The notes under the pieces: generated by a model
Told to the model about the DNA's origin: nothing
Databases searched by the model: none
Seen by the model: only the letters and a program-made list of their open reading frames with translations
Translations under genes and position numbers: made by a program
Shown: positions 41,908-51,215 of the stretch, piece by piece
Numbering within the stretch: position 1 is the first letter of the stretch
Layout of the letters: every line of letters begins with the position of its first letter
Source of the DNA: Leptothoe kymatousa TAU-MAC 1615
GTDB taxonomy: Bacteria; Cyanobacteriota; Cyanobacteriia; Phormidesmidales; Phormidesmidaceae
Direction of reading: 5' to 3'
DNA: 64,000 nt
Assembly: GCF_018739865.1 (NCBI RefSeq)
Contig: NZ_JADOER010000016.1
Span: forward strand, 56,923 to 120,922

Positions 41908-42181
41908 GAATGAAATCAAGGAACAAGGAACACACAACCAACCTTGTGCCTCGTATCATTGCAGGATTGACCAGAAAGTGCAAGTAATTCTGCGATCTAC
42001 AAGCAAATTTCATCAAAATCGGTCAGACTACCGGCGTTGCTAGGGTCCACCCCACCCGTCGCTAAATTAGTTTTTTGCTTGATGGGCATTGGTTGCCAGC
42101 TTTGTAACAGTTTATGTTGATACGAGGTACGTACAACACCGTTTATTAAGTCCTTTACACCAACTTTAAATAGCAGGATCG

Positions 42182-42691
42182 CTATGCTGAGCCGAGGAAT
42201 CGATTGACCACGCCATTGATGGTTTGGCGGACACTGCGCTTACGGCGCCAGCTATCTAGATCGCGTTCATAGCGTTCTCCCGACGTTTGTAAGGTCCGCC
42301 ATGCTTTGAGGGACAGCCCTAAGCCCCAGAACAAAGCGACATAGAGGGAAAACCCGAGGTGGCCTAAAATTGAACCGCCTGGCGCAACAAAATCAAGAAT
42401 TACCAAAAAGCTAATAACGATGGCATAGCGGCCGAACTGCCCTTTCAACCGCTGGCGACGGTGGGATTGAAACAGGCGATGATCCTCTGCTTGGCCTTTC
42501 ATGATGTGCCACTCTTGTTCAGCGGATTTGAGGGTGGCAGGGCTGATGTTTAATTCTTCTGCAATCTCTAGCAGTTGTTGTTGGGTAAGCTCTCCCGACT
42601 CGGTTTCTTGCGCGATCGCAATCTGCAAAATCCGCTGGGCGTCTTCCATTGCGTAGAGCTTATCCATGGTGCTGCTCACTAAAATTGGCAA
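42182..42691 (-). CDS. 2TM-domain protein with N-terminal SHOCT-like helical segment
   Basis: MEDAQRILQIAIAQETESGELTQQQLLEIAEELNISPATLKSAEQEW then two TM segments; start may be the Met at about 42667. Confidence 0.7.
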   Translation of the reverse strand: MPILVSSTMDKLYAMEDAQRILQIAIAQETESGELTQQQLLEIAEELNISPATLKSAEQEWHIMKGQAEDHRLFQSHRRQRLKGQFGRYAIVISFLVILDFVAPGGSILGHLGFSLYVALFWGLGLSLKAWRTLQTSGERYERDLDSWRRKRSVRQTINGVVNRFLGSA

Positions 42692-42790
42692 TGGCCACTT
42701 TTTGGGGGCCTATTCTAATGTTATAGATAATTTTGCAACAGTTAAGCCAGGTGAGTCTTTGGTTGGATAACCGCCCTGGGAGAAAAATGC

Positions 42791-43579
42791 ATGACTAAAA
42801 TCACACTGAGCGGCTTGCACACCTATCCCATTAAATCTGCGGCGGGTATTTCCTTAGCACACGCCAAGGTGACCCTGCGCGGTTTGCAACACGATCGACG
42901 GTGGATGGTGTGCGATCGCAGTGGCAAATTTCTCACCCAGCGCAAGCTACCCAAAATGGCCTTGCTTCAAGTATCGGTGGCGGCAGACACCTTAACCCTC
43001 CGCAGCACCCACACCGCCCTAGAGCTACCCACCCCAACCACAGCCCAGCCCATGGCAGTGGACGTTTGGGGTGATCGTTGCCCAGCCTGGTCCATGGGTG
43101 ATGCCGCCGCCCAGTGGCTCAGCGATTTTTTAGGCACCGACGCCCAGCTAGTCTATATGCCAGATAGCACCCATCGCCCCGCGGACCACGGCGCATTTGA
43201 CACCCCCAACAGCTTTGCCGATGCCTATCCGTTTTTGCTCATTTCCGAAGCATCGCTAGCCGATTTAAATGGTCGATTAGACCAGCCTGTGCCCATGGAT
43301 CGGTTTCGGCCCAACCTAGTAATTTCAGGCTGTGCCCCCTTTGCCGAAGACACCTGGAAGCAAATCAAAATTGGGGACATGGTATTTGATGTGGCCAAAG
43401 CCTGCTCCCGATGTTCTGTGCCAGGGGTGAATCAGGCCACTGGAGAACAGGGGAAAGAACCCCTCAAAACATTGGCCACCTACCGACGATGGGACCATGC
43501 CATTTGGTTTGGCCAGAATTTACTGGCCCATGCAGCGGGCACTTTACAGGTGGGTGACGAGGTGGAAATTCTGGCCTAG
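42791..43579 (+). CDS. MOSC domain-containing protein (MOSC N-terminal beta-barrel)
   Basis: LSGLHTYPIKSAAGISLAHAKVTLRGLQHDRRWMVCDRSGKFLTQR...RFRPNLVISGCAPFAEDTW...CSRCSVPGVNQATGE. Confidence 0.92.
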   Translation: MTKITLSGLHTYPIKSAAGISLAHAKVTLRGLQHDRRWMVCDRSGKFLTQRKLPKMALLQVSVAADTLTLRSTHTALELPTPTTAQPMAVDVWGDRCPAWSMGDAAAQWLSDFLGTDAQLVYMPDSTHRPADHGAFDTPNSFADAYPFLLISEASLADLNGRLDQPVPMDRFRPNLVISGCAPFAEDTWKQIKIGDMVFDVAKACSRCSVPGVNQATGEQGKEPLKTLATYRRWDHAIWFGQNLLAHAAGTLQVGDEVEILA

Positions 43580-43607
43580 ACCTTAGCCATGGTGAGCCGT
43601 GCCCACC

Positions 43608-44735
43608 CTAGCGGTGCATGTCTTTGTTAATGGTGGATTTGTCTAGGCTGGGGCTTTTCCGAGAGGTGCGATATTGCTGATTTTGACGAGGATTGTATCG
43701 TTCGCGTCTGACCAATGGCATACGTGGATTGTGGGCCATCCTTTCCCCCACAATCACATTGAGCTGGTCGCCAATCAGCATGACCAGGGAGGTTAAAAAG
43801 AGCCATAGCAGCAAAATAATCACCACCCCCAGCGTGCCGTAGACCTTGTTGTAGTTACCAAAGTGAGACAGATAGATTTTGTAGGAAGCGGAAATGACCG
43901 CCCAGGACAACGCCGCTAGCACCGCCCCTGGAATCAAAGGTTTGCCACGGGTCCAGCGACTGGGGCCAAACCGATAGACAAAGGCAAATGCTGACGACAC
44001 AATGCCCAGGGCTAAGGGCCAGGTTAATAGGCCCCAAATGCGCAGCACCCACTCGGCCACAAACTGATCGCTTTGCTGGGCCAACAGGTCGATCACACCG
44101 GCGCTAATAAATACGAGGTAGCAGGCGATCAACAGCAGCATGATCGTCCCCAGGGTAATGCCGATGGAGATAATGCGCGCCTTCCAAAACGGGCGACGCT
44201 CTTGGGGAGGGATCTGATGAATTTCGTCCAGGGCCCGCATGGCGGCACTAATGGCCCCTGAAGAGGCCCAGAGGGCAATCAAAAAACTTAAGGAAAATAG
44301 CCCCTTGTTTCCCCCTTCGGTCACCTCATTGGCAAACCCCTGAATCAGCTCATTCACTGCTTCTGGAGCGATTTCACTCAGGCTCAGCGCCAACCGCTGA
44401 AACGTCGCTTCAATCGAATTGACCAGGCCAATTGCCGTAATCATGGCCAGGATACCTGGGAACAGACCCAGCATGGCGTTATAGGCCATTTCTGAAGCTA
44501 AACTAGGCAGTCGCCGTTGCAGGGTGGCACGCACCACCGCCCGCACGGTCTGCAAATTGATATAGCTGAGGAAGCGAATAAATTCGAGGGGTGAAAAGGT
44601 GCGCGACAGCCGTCGCAAGGGTTGCTGCTCACGATAGGTGGAATATATTGTCTGACGCAGTGCAGAATGCAGCGGCCCAGAATCTGGTGGGGGAAGTTTT
44701 GGCAAAACGTCTAGCAGGTTAACACACTTTTTCAC
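43608..44735 (-). CDS. YihY/virulence factor BrkB family membrane protein
   Basis: LASEMAYNAMLGLFPGILAMITAIG; FRFGPSRWTRGKPLIPGAVLAALSWAVISASYKIYLSHFGNYNKVYGTLGVVIILLLWLF. Confidence 0.9.
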   Translation of the reverse strand: MKKCVNLLDVLPKLPPPDSGPLHSALRQTIYSTYREQQPLRRLSRTFSPLEFIRFLSYINLQTVRAVVRATLQRRLPSLASEMAYNAMLGLFPGILAMITAIGLVNSIEATFQRLALSLSEIAPEAVNELIQGFANEVTEGGNKGLFSLSFLIALWASSGAISAAMRALDEIHQIPPQERRPFWKARIISIGITLGTIMLLLIACYLVFISAGVIDLLAQQSDQFVAEWVLRIWGLLTWPLALGIVSSAFAFVYRFGPSRWTRGKPLIPGAVLAALSWAVISASYKIYLSHFGNYNKVYGTLGVVIILLLWLFLTSLVMLIGDQLNVIVGERMAHNPRMPLVRRERYNPRQNQQYRTSRKSPSLDKSTINKDMHR

Positions 44736-45050
44736 CGTTGCTGATATTGATAACGATAGGACTATCTGCTGATTTGAACATCATTCAAATACAAACAGAC
44801 ATAAGTCATAGCAGGGATCAGTAACGCTTTCTTCAAAATACAGATTTCCCTTGAGATATCAAGTCAGCAAATATGCGCTTTTATCTCAGCACATATGTAA
44901 ACATACCCGCTTTACCTCAGCGGTTTCGGATAGAAGACGCCGTTTTAAATGCCCCAGTGCGGCAATACCTACCTAATTTCTGGGGGAACACCGATCATCG
45001 GATGGTGGAGTCTTTGCCTAGAATGCAGACATGCGACAGGAGGTTTGGCG

Positions 45051-47657
45051 ATGCAACCATCAAATCCGAATCAATTTACCGAACGGGCCTATGGCGCGAT
45101 CGCAACCACGACCGATCTAGCCAAACAATGGCAGCATCAACAAATCGAAACCGAGCATTTGATGCTAGCCCTACTAGACGAAGAGGGGTTAGCCAGCAGT
45201 ATTTTTCAAAAAGCTGGGGCTTCGGTTGAAAAATTACGTAGCGCCACCGAAGCCTTTCTACGGCAGCAGCCCCAGCTCAAAGGCCAGAGCGACAACATAT
45301 ATTTAGGACGGGCGCTGAATACGCTGCTGGATCGGGCTGAAACCTATCGCAAAGAGTTTGAAGACGATTACATCTCGGTTGAGCATTTATTACTGGGCTA
45401 TCCAGAGGATGCTCGCTTTGGGAAAACCCTGCTGCGGGAGGCGGGCATCAATGCCAAGCAGCTAAAAGATGCAGTTAAACAAGTACGAGGCCATCAAAAG
45501 GTGACGGATCAAAACCCCGAAGGTAAATACGAAGCGCTAGAAAAGTATGGCCGCGACTTGACGGAATATGCCAGCGAAGGTCGGCTAGATCCGGTAATCG
45601 GTCGGGATGACGAAATTCGTCGCACCATTCAGATTTTGTCCCGCCGCACCAAAAATAATCCGGTGCTCATCGGCGAGCCCGGTGTGGGTAAAACCGCGAT
45701 CGCAGAGGGTATGGCCCAGCGCATTATTAATAATGATGTGCCCCAGTCGCTGCGCGATCGCAAACTGATCGCATTGGACATGGGTGCCCTAATTGCCGGG
45801 GCTAAATATCGCGGCGAATTTGAGGAACGCTTGAAAGCCGTCCTCAAAGAAGTGACCGACTCCAAGGGACAAATTGTCTTATTTATCGACGAAATTCACA
45901 CCGTTGTGGGTGCCGGGGCTACCCAAGGTGCCATGGATGCGGGTAACCTGCTCAAACCCATGCTGGCGCGGGGGGAACTGCGCTGCATTGGGGCCACTAC
46001 CCTGGATGAATATCGCCAGTACATCGAAAAGGATGCCGCCCTGGAGCGCCGATTCCAGCAGGTCTATATTGATCAACCCTCGGTGCCCGATACCATTTCC
46101 ATCCTGCGGGGTTTAAAGGAACGGTACGAACTGCACCATGGTGTCACCATTGCGGACAATGCATTAGTTGCAGCAGCAACGTTGTCAACCCGGTACATTA
46201 GCGATCGCTTTTTGCCCGACAAGGCCATCGACCTGGTGGACGAAGCGGCAGCCAAGCTAAAAATGGAGATTACCTCCAAGCCAGAGGAACTGGATGAGTG
46301 CGATCGCAAAATCCTGCAGCTAGAGATGGAACGTCTCTCGCTAAAAAACGAAACCGATGCAGGCTCCATAGAAAGGCTCGATCGGCTAGAGAGAGAACTG
46401 GCCAACCTCAAGGAAGAACAAAGCACCCTCAATGCCCAGTGGCAGTCCGAAAAAGACGGCATCGATCAGATTCAGGTAATTAAAGAAGAGATCGAAAAAG
46501 TCAATATCGAGATCGCCCAGGCAGAGCGAGACTATGACCATGAACGGGCAGCAAAACTAAAGTATGGCAAGCTTCCAGAGCTACAGGGAAAAGTCTCGCA
46601 AGCAGAAGACATGTTAGCCACATCCCAAGCAAGTGGAAAAACTCTTTTAAGAGAAGAGGTAACAGAAGAAGACATTGCCGAGATTATCTCCAAATGGACC
46701 GGCATCCCCATCAGCAAGCTAGTGCAGTCCGAGATGCAAAAGCTGTTGTTGTTAGAAGATGAACTACACCAGCGCGTCATCGGCCAGGACGAAGCGGTAA
46801 CCGCCGTAGCCGACGCCATCCAACGGTCTCGGGCGGGTTTGGCCGACCCCAACCGGCCCACCGCCAGCTTTATTTTCCTCGGTCCCACGGGGGTGGGTAA
46901 AACAGAACTAGCCAAGGCCCTCGCCAGCTATTTGTTTGATACAGAAGAAGCCATTGTCCGCATTGACATGTCGGAATATATGGAAAAGCATTCGGTCTCT
47001 CGCCTGATTGGTGCACCTCCCGGCTATGTGGGCTACGACGAAGGCGGACAGCTAACGGAAGCCCTGCGCCGTCGGCCCTATTCTGTGATTCTGTTTGACG
47101 AAATCGAAAAGGCCCACCCCGATGTGTTTAACATCATGTTGCAGATTCTCGATGATGGTCGGGTCACCGATTCCCAAGGTCGCACGGTGGACTTTAAGAA
47201 CTCCGTGATCATTATGACCAGCAACATCGGCTCCCAGTTTATTTTGGATGTAGCCGGTGATGACAGCCGCTATGAAGAGATGCGTGGCCGGGTGATGGAG
47301 GCATTGCAGTCTAACTTCCGACCAGAGTTTCTCAACCGTGTGGATGAGATGATTATTTTCCACAGCTTGCAGAAAGAACAACTGCGGAAAATTGTGAAGC
47401 TGCAGGTGCAGGCATTGGAGAAACGGCTAGCCCAGCAGAAGATTGGCCTAGACCTGTCGGAAGCGGCGTTGGACTTCCTTGCAGACGTGGGTTACGACCC
47501 GGTGTATGGGGCGAGGCCGCTGAAGCGGGCGATTCAAAAGGAGCTGGAAACTTCTATTGCCAAGGGGATTTTGCGCGGAGACTATAAGGGTGGCAACACC
47601 GTTGTGGTTGATGTGGAAAATGAACGACTGGCGTTTAAGGGCACAGTGGCGGTTTAG
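45051..47657 (+). CDS. clpB: ATP-dependent chaperone ClpB
   Basis: Start chosen at atgcaaccatc ([26 protein letters not shown]) behind an aggagg RBS, not the longer ORF; Walker A GEPGVGKT and GPTGVGKT, coiled-coil M domain. Confidence 0.96.
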   Translation: MQPSNPNQFTERAYGAIATTTDLAKQWQHQQIETEHLMLALLDEEGLASSIFQKAGASVEKLRSATEAFLRQQPQLKGQSDNIYLGRALNTLLDRAETYRKEFEDDYISVEHLLLGYPEDARFGKTLLREAGINAKQLKDAVKQVRGHQKVTDQNPEGKYEALEKYGRDLTEYASEGRLDPVIGRDDEIRRTIQILSRRTKNNPVLIGEPGVGKTAIAEGMAQRIINNDVPQSLRDRKLIALDMGALIAGAKYRGEFEERLKAVLKEVTDSKGQIVLFIDEIHTVVGAGATQGAMDAGNLLKPMLARGELRCIGATTLDEYRQYIEKDAALERRFQQVYIDQPSVPDTISILRGLKERYELHHGVTIADNALVAAATLSTRYISDRFLPDKAIDLVDEAAAKLKMEITSKPEELDECDRKILQLEMERLSLKNETDAGSIERLDRLERELANLKEEQSTLNAQWQSEKDGIDQIQVIKEEIEKVNIEIAQAERDYDHERAAKLKYGKLPELQGKVSQAEDMLATSQASGKTLLREEVTEEDIAEIISKWTGIPISKLVQSEMQKLLLLEDELHQRVIGQDEAVTAVADAIQRSRAGLADPNRPTASFIFLGPTGVGKTELAKALASYLFDTEEAIVRIDMSEYMEKHSVSRLIGAPPGYVGYDEGGQLTEALRRRPYSVILFDEIEKAHPDVFNIMLQILDDGRVTDSQGRTVDFKNSVIIMTSNIGSQFILDVAGDDSRYEEMRGRVMEALQSNFRPEFLNRVDEMIIFHSLQKEQLRKIVKLQVQALEKRLAQQKIGLDLSEAALDFLADVGYDPVYGARPLKRAIQKELETSIAKGILRGDYKGGNTVVVDVENERLAFKGTVAV

Positions 47658-47706
47658 CCAAGGTGGTGCGTTACGCTATCGCTAACAGCACCCTACATAA
47701 TCTAGG

Positions 47707-47740
47707 CCCCCTAAATTCCCCAATATTGGGGGGATTTTGA
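47707..47740. repeat. REP-like palindromic element after clpB (CCCCCTAAATTCCCC..GGGGGGATTTTGA)
   Basis: ccccctaaattccccaatattggggggattttga; resembles a dispersed extragenic palindrome recalled from cyanobacterial genomes. Confidence 0.6.
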
Positions 47741-47752
47741 GTGCCCCTGGAA

Positions 47753-47916
47753 CTGTAGGTTGGGTTAAACCATGCCGAATGTATGGTTATTGATCCAGGT
47801 CGCTATCAACCCAACAAGTCTGCAACACAAGATGGGCTGGCGCGGTGGGTTTTGCTGGGTTTGCCGATATCCAGACGAACCCAACAATTATAGGATTGGT
47901 GCAACCCAACCTACAG
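47753..47916. repeat. Dispersed-repeat-like segment with 14-bp inverted termini
   Basis: ctgtaggttgggtt at 47753-47766 and its exact reverse complement aacccaacctacag at 47903-47916. Confidence 0.65.
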
Positions 47917-48185
47917 GCGATGATTTGGAGCGGGTGTTGTCTATTTTGTCTGGGATTATGTTGGCGGGTGAGGATTGATGGGGGTGTTGGGTTTGCCAGC
48001 ATTTCGGCAAACCCCGGTGGCTATGGGCCAGGTGCAACCCAACCTACAGGCGATGATTTGGAGCGGGTGTTGTCTATTTTGTCTGGGATTATGTTGGCGG
48101 GTGAGGATTGATGGGGGTGTTGGGTTTGCCAGCATTTCGGCAAACCCCGGTAGCTATGGGCCAGGTGCAACCCAACCTACAGGCG
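47901..48185. repeat. 133-bp tandem repeat, two full copies plus 19-bp third
   Basis: gcaacccaacctacaggcg... starts at 47901, 48034 and 48167 (exact 133-bp period); near identity between copies 1 and 2. Confidence 0.9.
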
Positions 48186-48418
48186 TTTCATCAGGATGCT
48201 GATGACGTCGCCTTGGTTGGGGGTGAGGATAAGCTGGTTGTCGGGGATTTCGATTAGCGGGCTCCATTGGCTGGGTTCGACATACTTGAGGTTGTGGAGC
48301 AGGTGGATGGTTTGGCGAATGCCGCCGGGGCTGCCGAGCAGGATGTGGCGGATGGTTTCGCCAGTGGGCAGGGTGATGGATAGGTCGGCGGGTAGGGTGT
48401 TTAGTGGGGTGATCATGG
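48177..48418 (-). CDS. Small conserved-type cyanobacterial hypothetical protein
   Basis: MITPLNTLPADLSITLPTGETIRHILLGSPGGIRQTIHLLHNLKYVEPSQWSPLIEIPDNQLILTPNQGDVISILMKRL; stop codon lies inside the repeat copy. Confidence 0.65.
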
Positions 48419-48677
48419 GGCGTTTTCCTTTGGTTGAATTGGGTGAGGAAAGCGCCCAAAAAGTTAGCCACCCTGCAACGATACTCAGGGTGGCTGTAAA
48501 ATGCTCACAGCTCACCAACTGGATCCGCAGTTGGAGGGGTCAGCGGGGTGGTGGTGTTGGTAGCACTACCATCTCGCGCAGCTAAATTTTTGGGTGCGAA
48601 AGTAGCGAGCGGCAATGTGCCGTCGCTGTTGTGTAGGCTATCAGGACTGAGCTAATTGAGTCAATATGCGGATTAGG

Positions 48678-48732
48678 GCTTGTTAAAAATTAAAATCATG
48701 GCCTCGACCATTTAAATCTTGGCTTAACAAGC
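48678..48732. other. Inverted repeat upstream of the NACHT gene
   Basis: gcttgttaa (48678-48686) / ttaacaagc (48724-48732), with nested atgg-cctcga-ccat. Confidence 0.6.
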
Positions 48733-48830
48733 TTTGCAAAATTAACCCGTGAAGTAGTTTCTTAACAACTCCCTAGCATCGATAAATAGTGTTGACTATA
48801 GTGAACTAACCCCTTAGACGTATCTGCCCT

Positions 48831-51008
48831 ATGGACACAACAGCTGTAATTGTCTTGACAGCATTGATTACGGCGGCAAGTGGATATTTATTAAACCAAT
48901 TACCGGAGGTGCGGCAGTTTAAGGGGCGCAACTGGCTGATTATTCGCCTATTTGTGTGGATTACGCTGCTGTCGGTGACCTATGCCCTTCTGATCGATCA
49001 GAAGGTAACAGAAAACGTAAAAACAGTTACGAAATTTAGTATTGCGCCCCTAGTGCTGTTGCTGATGCTAGATGTGTGGAAACTCGTGACGGTGATGCGA
49101 GGGCAGACAGCAGAGACAGCCGCACCCCAGGATTTGCGAACGCGATTGCTCACAGCCGTTCAAACGGAGGTGGCGGAACGGTTGGAAGATTCGCTCAATC
49201 AACAGGTGGTGATTAATCTGTTGATGCAGCAGCAGCTGAGCCAGGTGAATCGACCGGATAAACAGAAACGTATATCACTGGAGGAGATTGAGCAAAAGCA
49301 GGCGGAGTCTAACTTGATTTTGCTGCCGGAGCGATCGCTACAACGAGATCATCACACCAGTAAGCTAGATCCCCAAGAGTCAATTTTAGAGACCTTTAAC
49401 CGTCGGGATGTGGGCCGAAAGCTACTGATCTTGGGCGCACCGGGAGCGGGAAAAACAACAACCTTGCTTAAGTTGGCTGAGGCGCTGGTGGAAGAAGCCT
49501 TGGAGGACGGACAGCGGCAGATACCGATTATTTTTGAGCTGTCCACGTGGAAAGACAACAATCAGTCGATCCATGACTGGCTGCTTGAGCAGCTCAAGCT
49601 CAATTACAACATTGATTCTAAAACGGGGGCACAGTGGCTGAAATCTACCCACTTGCTGCCGCTGTTGGATGGTTTAGACGAATTGGGGCTGAAACGCCAG
49701 GCGCAGTGTGTGGAAAAAATTAATCAATTTATCAAAGGCCTGGCCTATCCCCATGTGGTGGTGTGCTGCCGCAGTGAAGAATATGGGGAAGGCCGAGTGC
49801 AGCTAGGCGCACTCAAAGGGGCCGTGTGTCTAGAGCCGCTGAGTGATACCCAGATTCAGCAATATTTTTGTGAACAGCTGGAACAGCCTCAGATTTGGCA
49901 AGCCCTACGGCAGCAGCCGGGGCTCAACGCATTATTAGCCCCTTCACCGGAGCGGCAGGTGGGCATTTTACGAATCCCGTTATTTTTAACGATTTTGTCC
50001 GTGGCCTACGGTGATAACACCCTAATTGAATCAGAGATCGATCTGTTGAATGCCTATATTCATCAGCGGCTGATGCTGAATACCCGCAAGACAGAGCGGG
50101 AACAGTTTAGACGCAAGTGGGCTTACCCAAATATTCGGCAGGAGCCTGACGAGACCACTACACGGCACTATCTGAGCTGGCTGGCAAGAACGCTGAATAG
50201 TGAAAATTTAGTAGAGCTGCTGATTGAGAGGATGCAGCCTTGGTGGTTATCGACAAAACGACAAAAATGGATGTACCGTCTGATAGTTGGTCTGATAGTT
50301 GGTCTGATAGTTGGTCTGATAGTTGGTCTGATAGTTGGTCTGATAGGTGGTCTGATAGTTGGTCTGATAGGTGGTCTGATAGTTGGTCTGATATTTGGTC
50401 TGATAGGTGGTCCAGACAATACGATTTGGCCAGTAGAAAGCTTTAAATTTTCGATGTCGCGCGAAGCGCGACGAGAACTTAAAAATGGTCTGATAGTTGG
50501 TCTGATAGGTGGTCTGATAGTTGGTCTGATAGGTGGTCTGATAGTTGGTCTGATATTTGGTCTGATAGGTGGTCTGATAGTTGGTCTGATATTTGGTCTG
50601 ATAGGTGGTCTGATAGGTGGTCTACAAGCTGACTTTCAAATTCGAGAAAAGCCCAATCAGGGTATGTGGGCCGCTGTTTTTAATATTCCATTAATTGCTT
50701 TGTTTAGTTATCCCGGTGCCGTTGGCATCCTATATCTGCCAGCCCTGATTCAGGGCAACAATCCATCCCTGCCTGAAAATATGGTTTCTGGATTGTTATA
50801 CACTTTCATATTTGGAATTTTTCTGGGGGGAGGCAGCGAACTGATTCAGCATGTAACCCTACGTGCTCTCCTTACCCATGCGGGCAACACCCCTTGGAAC
50901 TACGCCCGCTTTTTGAATTACTGCACCGAACGTCGCCTACTCCAACGCATCGGCGGACGCTACCGCTTTATCCACCGCGAACTGCTGGACCACTTCGCTG
51001 AGATGTAG
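48831..51008 (+). CDS. Membrane-anchored NACHT-family NTPase with C-terminal glycine-zipper repeat membrane domain
   Basis: Two N-terminal TM helices; Walker A LGAPGAGKTTTLLKLAEAL; Walker B LLPLLDGLDEL; CCRSEEY sensor region; (LI[V/G/F]G)n arrays; C-terminal PWNYARFLNYCTERRLLQRIGGRYRFIHRELLDHFAEM. Confidence 0.9.
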   Translation: MDTTAVIVLTALITAASGYLLNQLPEVRQFKGRNWLIIRLFVWITLLSVTYALLIDQKVTENVKTVTKFSIAPLVLLLMLDVWKLVTVMRGQTAETAAPQDLRTRLLTAVQTEVAERLEDSLNQQVVINLLMQQQLSQVNRPDKQKRISLEEIEQKQAESNLILLPERSLQRDHHTSKLDPQESILETFNRRDVGRKLLILGAPGAGKTTTLLKLAEALVEEALEDGQRQIPIIFELSTWKDNNQSIHDWLLEQLKLNYNIDSKTGAQWLKSTHLLPLLDGLDELGLKRQAQCVEKINQFIKGLAYPHVVVCCRSEEYGEGRVQLGALKGAVCLEPLSDTQIQQYFCEQLEQPQIWQALRQQPGLNALLAPSPERQVGILRIPLFLTILSVAYGDNTLIESEIDLLNAYIHQRLMLNTRKTEREQFRRKWAYPNIRQEPDETTTRHYLSWLARTLNSENLVELLIERMQPWWLSTKRQKWMYRLIVGLIVGLIVGLIVGLIVGLIGGLIVGLIGGLIVGLIFGLIGGPDNTIWPVESFKFSMSREARRELKNGLIVGLIGGLIVGLIGGLIVGLIFGLIGGLIVGLIFGLIGGLIGGLQADFQIREKPNQGMWAAVFNIPLIALFSYPGAVGILYLPALIQGNNPSLPENMVSGLLYTFIFGIFLGGGSELIQHVTLRALLTHAGNTPWNYARFLNYCTERRLLQRIGGRYRFIHRELLDHFAEM
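50280..50411 (+). repeat. 12-bp coding minisatellite, block 1 (11 units)
   Basis: CTGATA(GTT/GGT/TTT)GGT x11, encoding LIVGx5-LIGG-LIVG-LIGG-LIVG-LIFG-LIGG. Confidence 0.97.
50490..50621 (+). repeat. 12-bp coding minisatellite, block 2 (11 units)
   Basis: CTGATA(GTT/GGT/TTT)GGT x11, encoding LIVG-LIGG-LIVG-LIGG-LIVG-LIFG-LIGG-LIVG-LIFG-LIGG-LIGG. Confidence 0.97.
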
Positions 51009-51215
51009 ATAATCAACATCAATCTTGTTGCTAACAGATCAACAATTATGTTTAGAGACAAGGAACAGCGAGCAAATAAAATCCAATTTAGCCGGACTTC
51101 GACTCCGCTCAGTCCTCCAATACCAACTTTGAGAACTATGGGTTTTATTGATTCTCCTATCCCAAGCCTTCAGGGGCAACCGCAAAAGATTACCCCGAAA
51201 CCGATTACCAAACCT

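Noticed and set aside
44873-45229. 118-aa ORF and extended ClpB start upstream of clpB
   Set aside because: A good RBS and canonical ClpB N-terminus place the start at 45051; the upstream extension has no ClpB similarity.
47772-48202. Short + strand ORFs (68, 88, 75 aa) in the repeat region
   Set aside because: Two frames end in the same repeated tail because of the 133-bp duplication; better explained as repeats than as protein-coding genes.
50168-50446. ORFs encoding (RPTI)n and (SDSW)n over the NACHT minisatellite
   Set aside because: Alternate-frame readings of the 12-bp repeat; the NACHT frame is continuous and explains the sequence.
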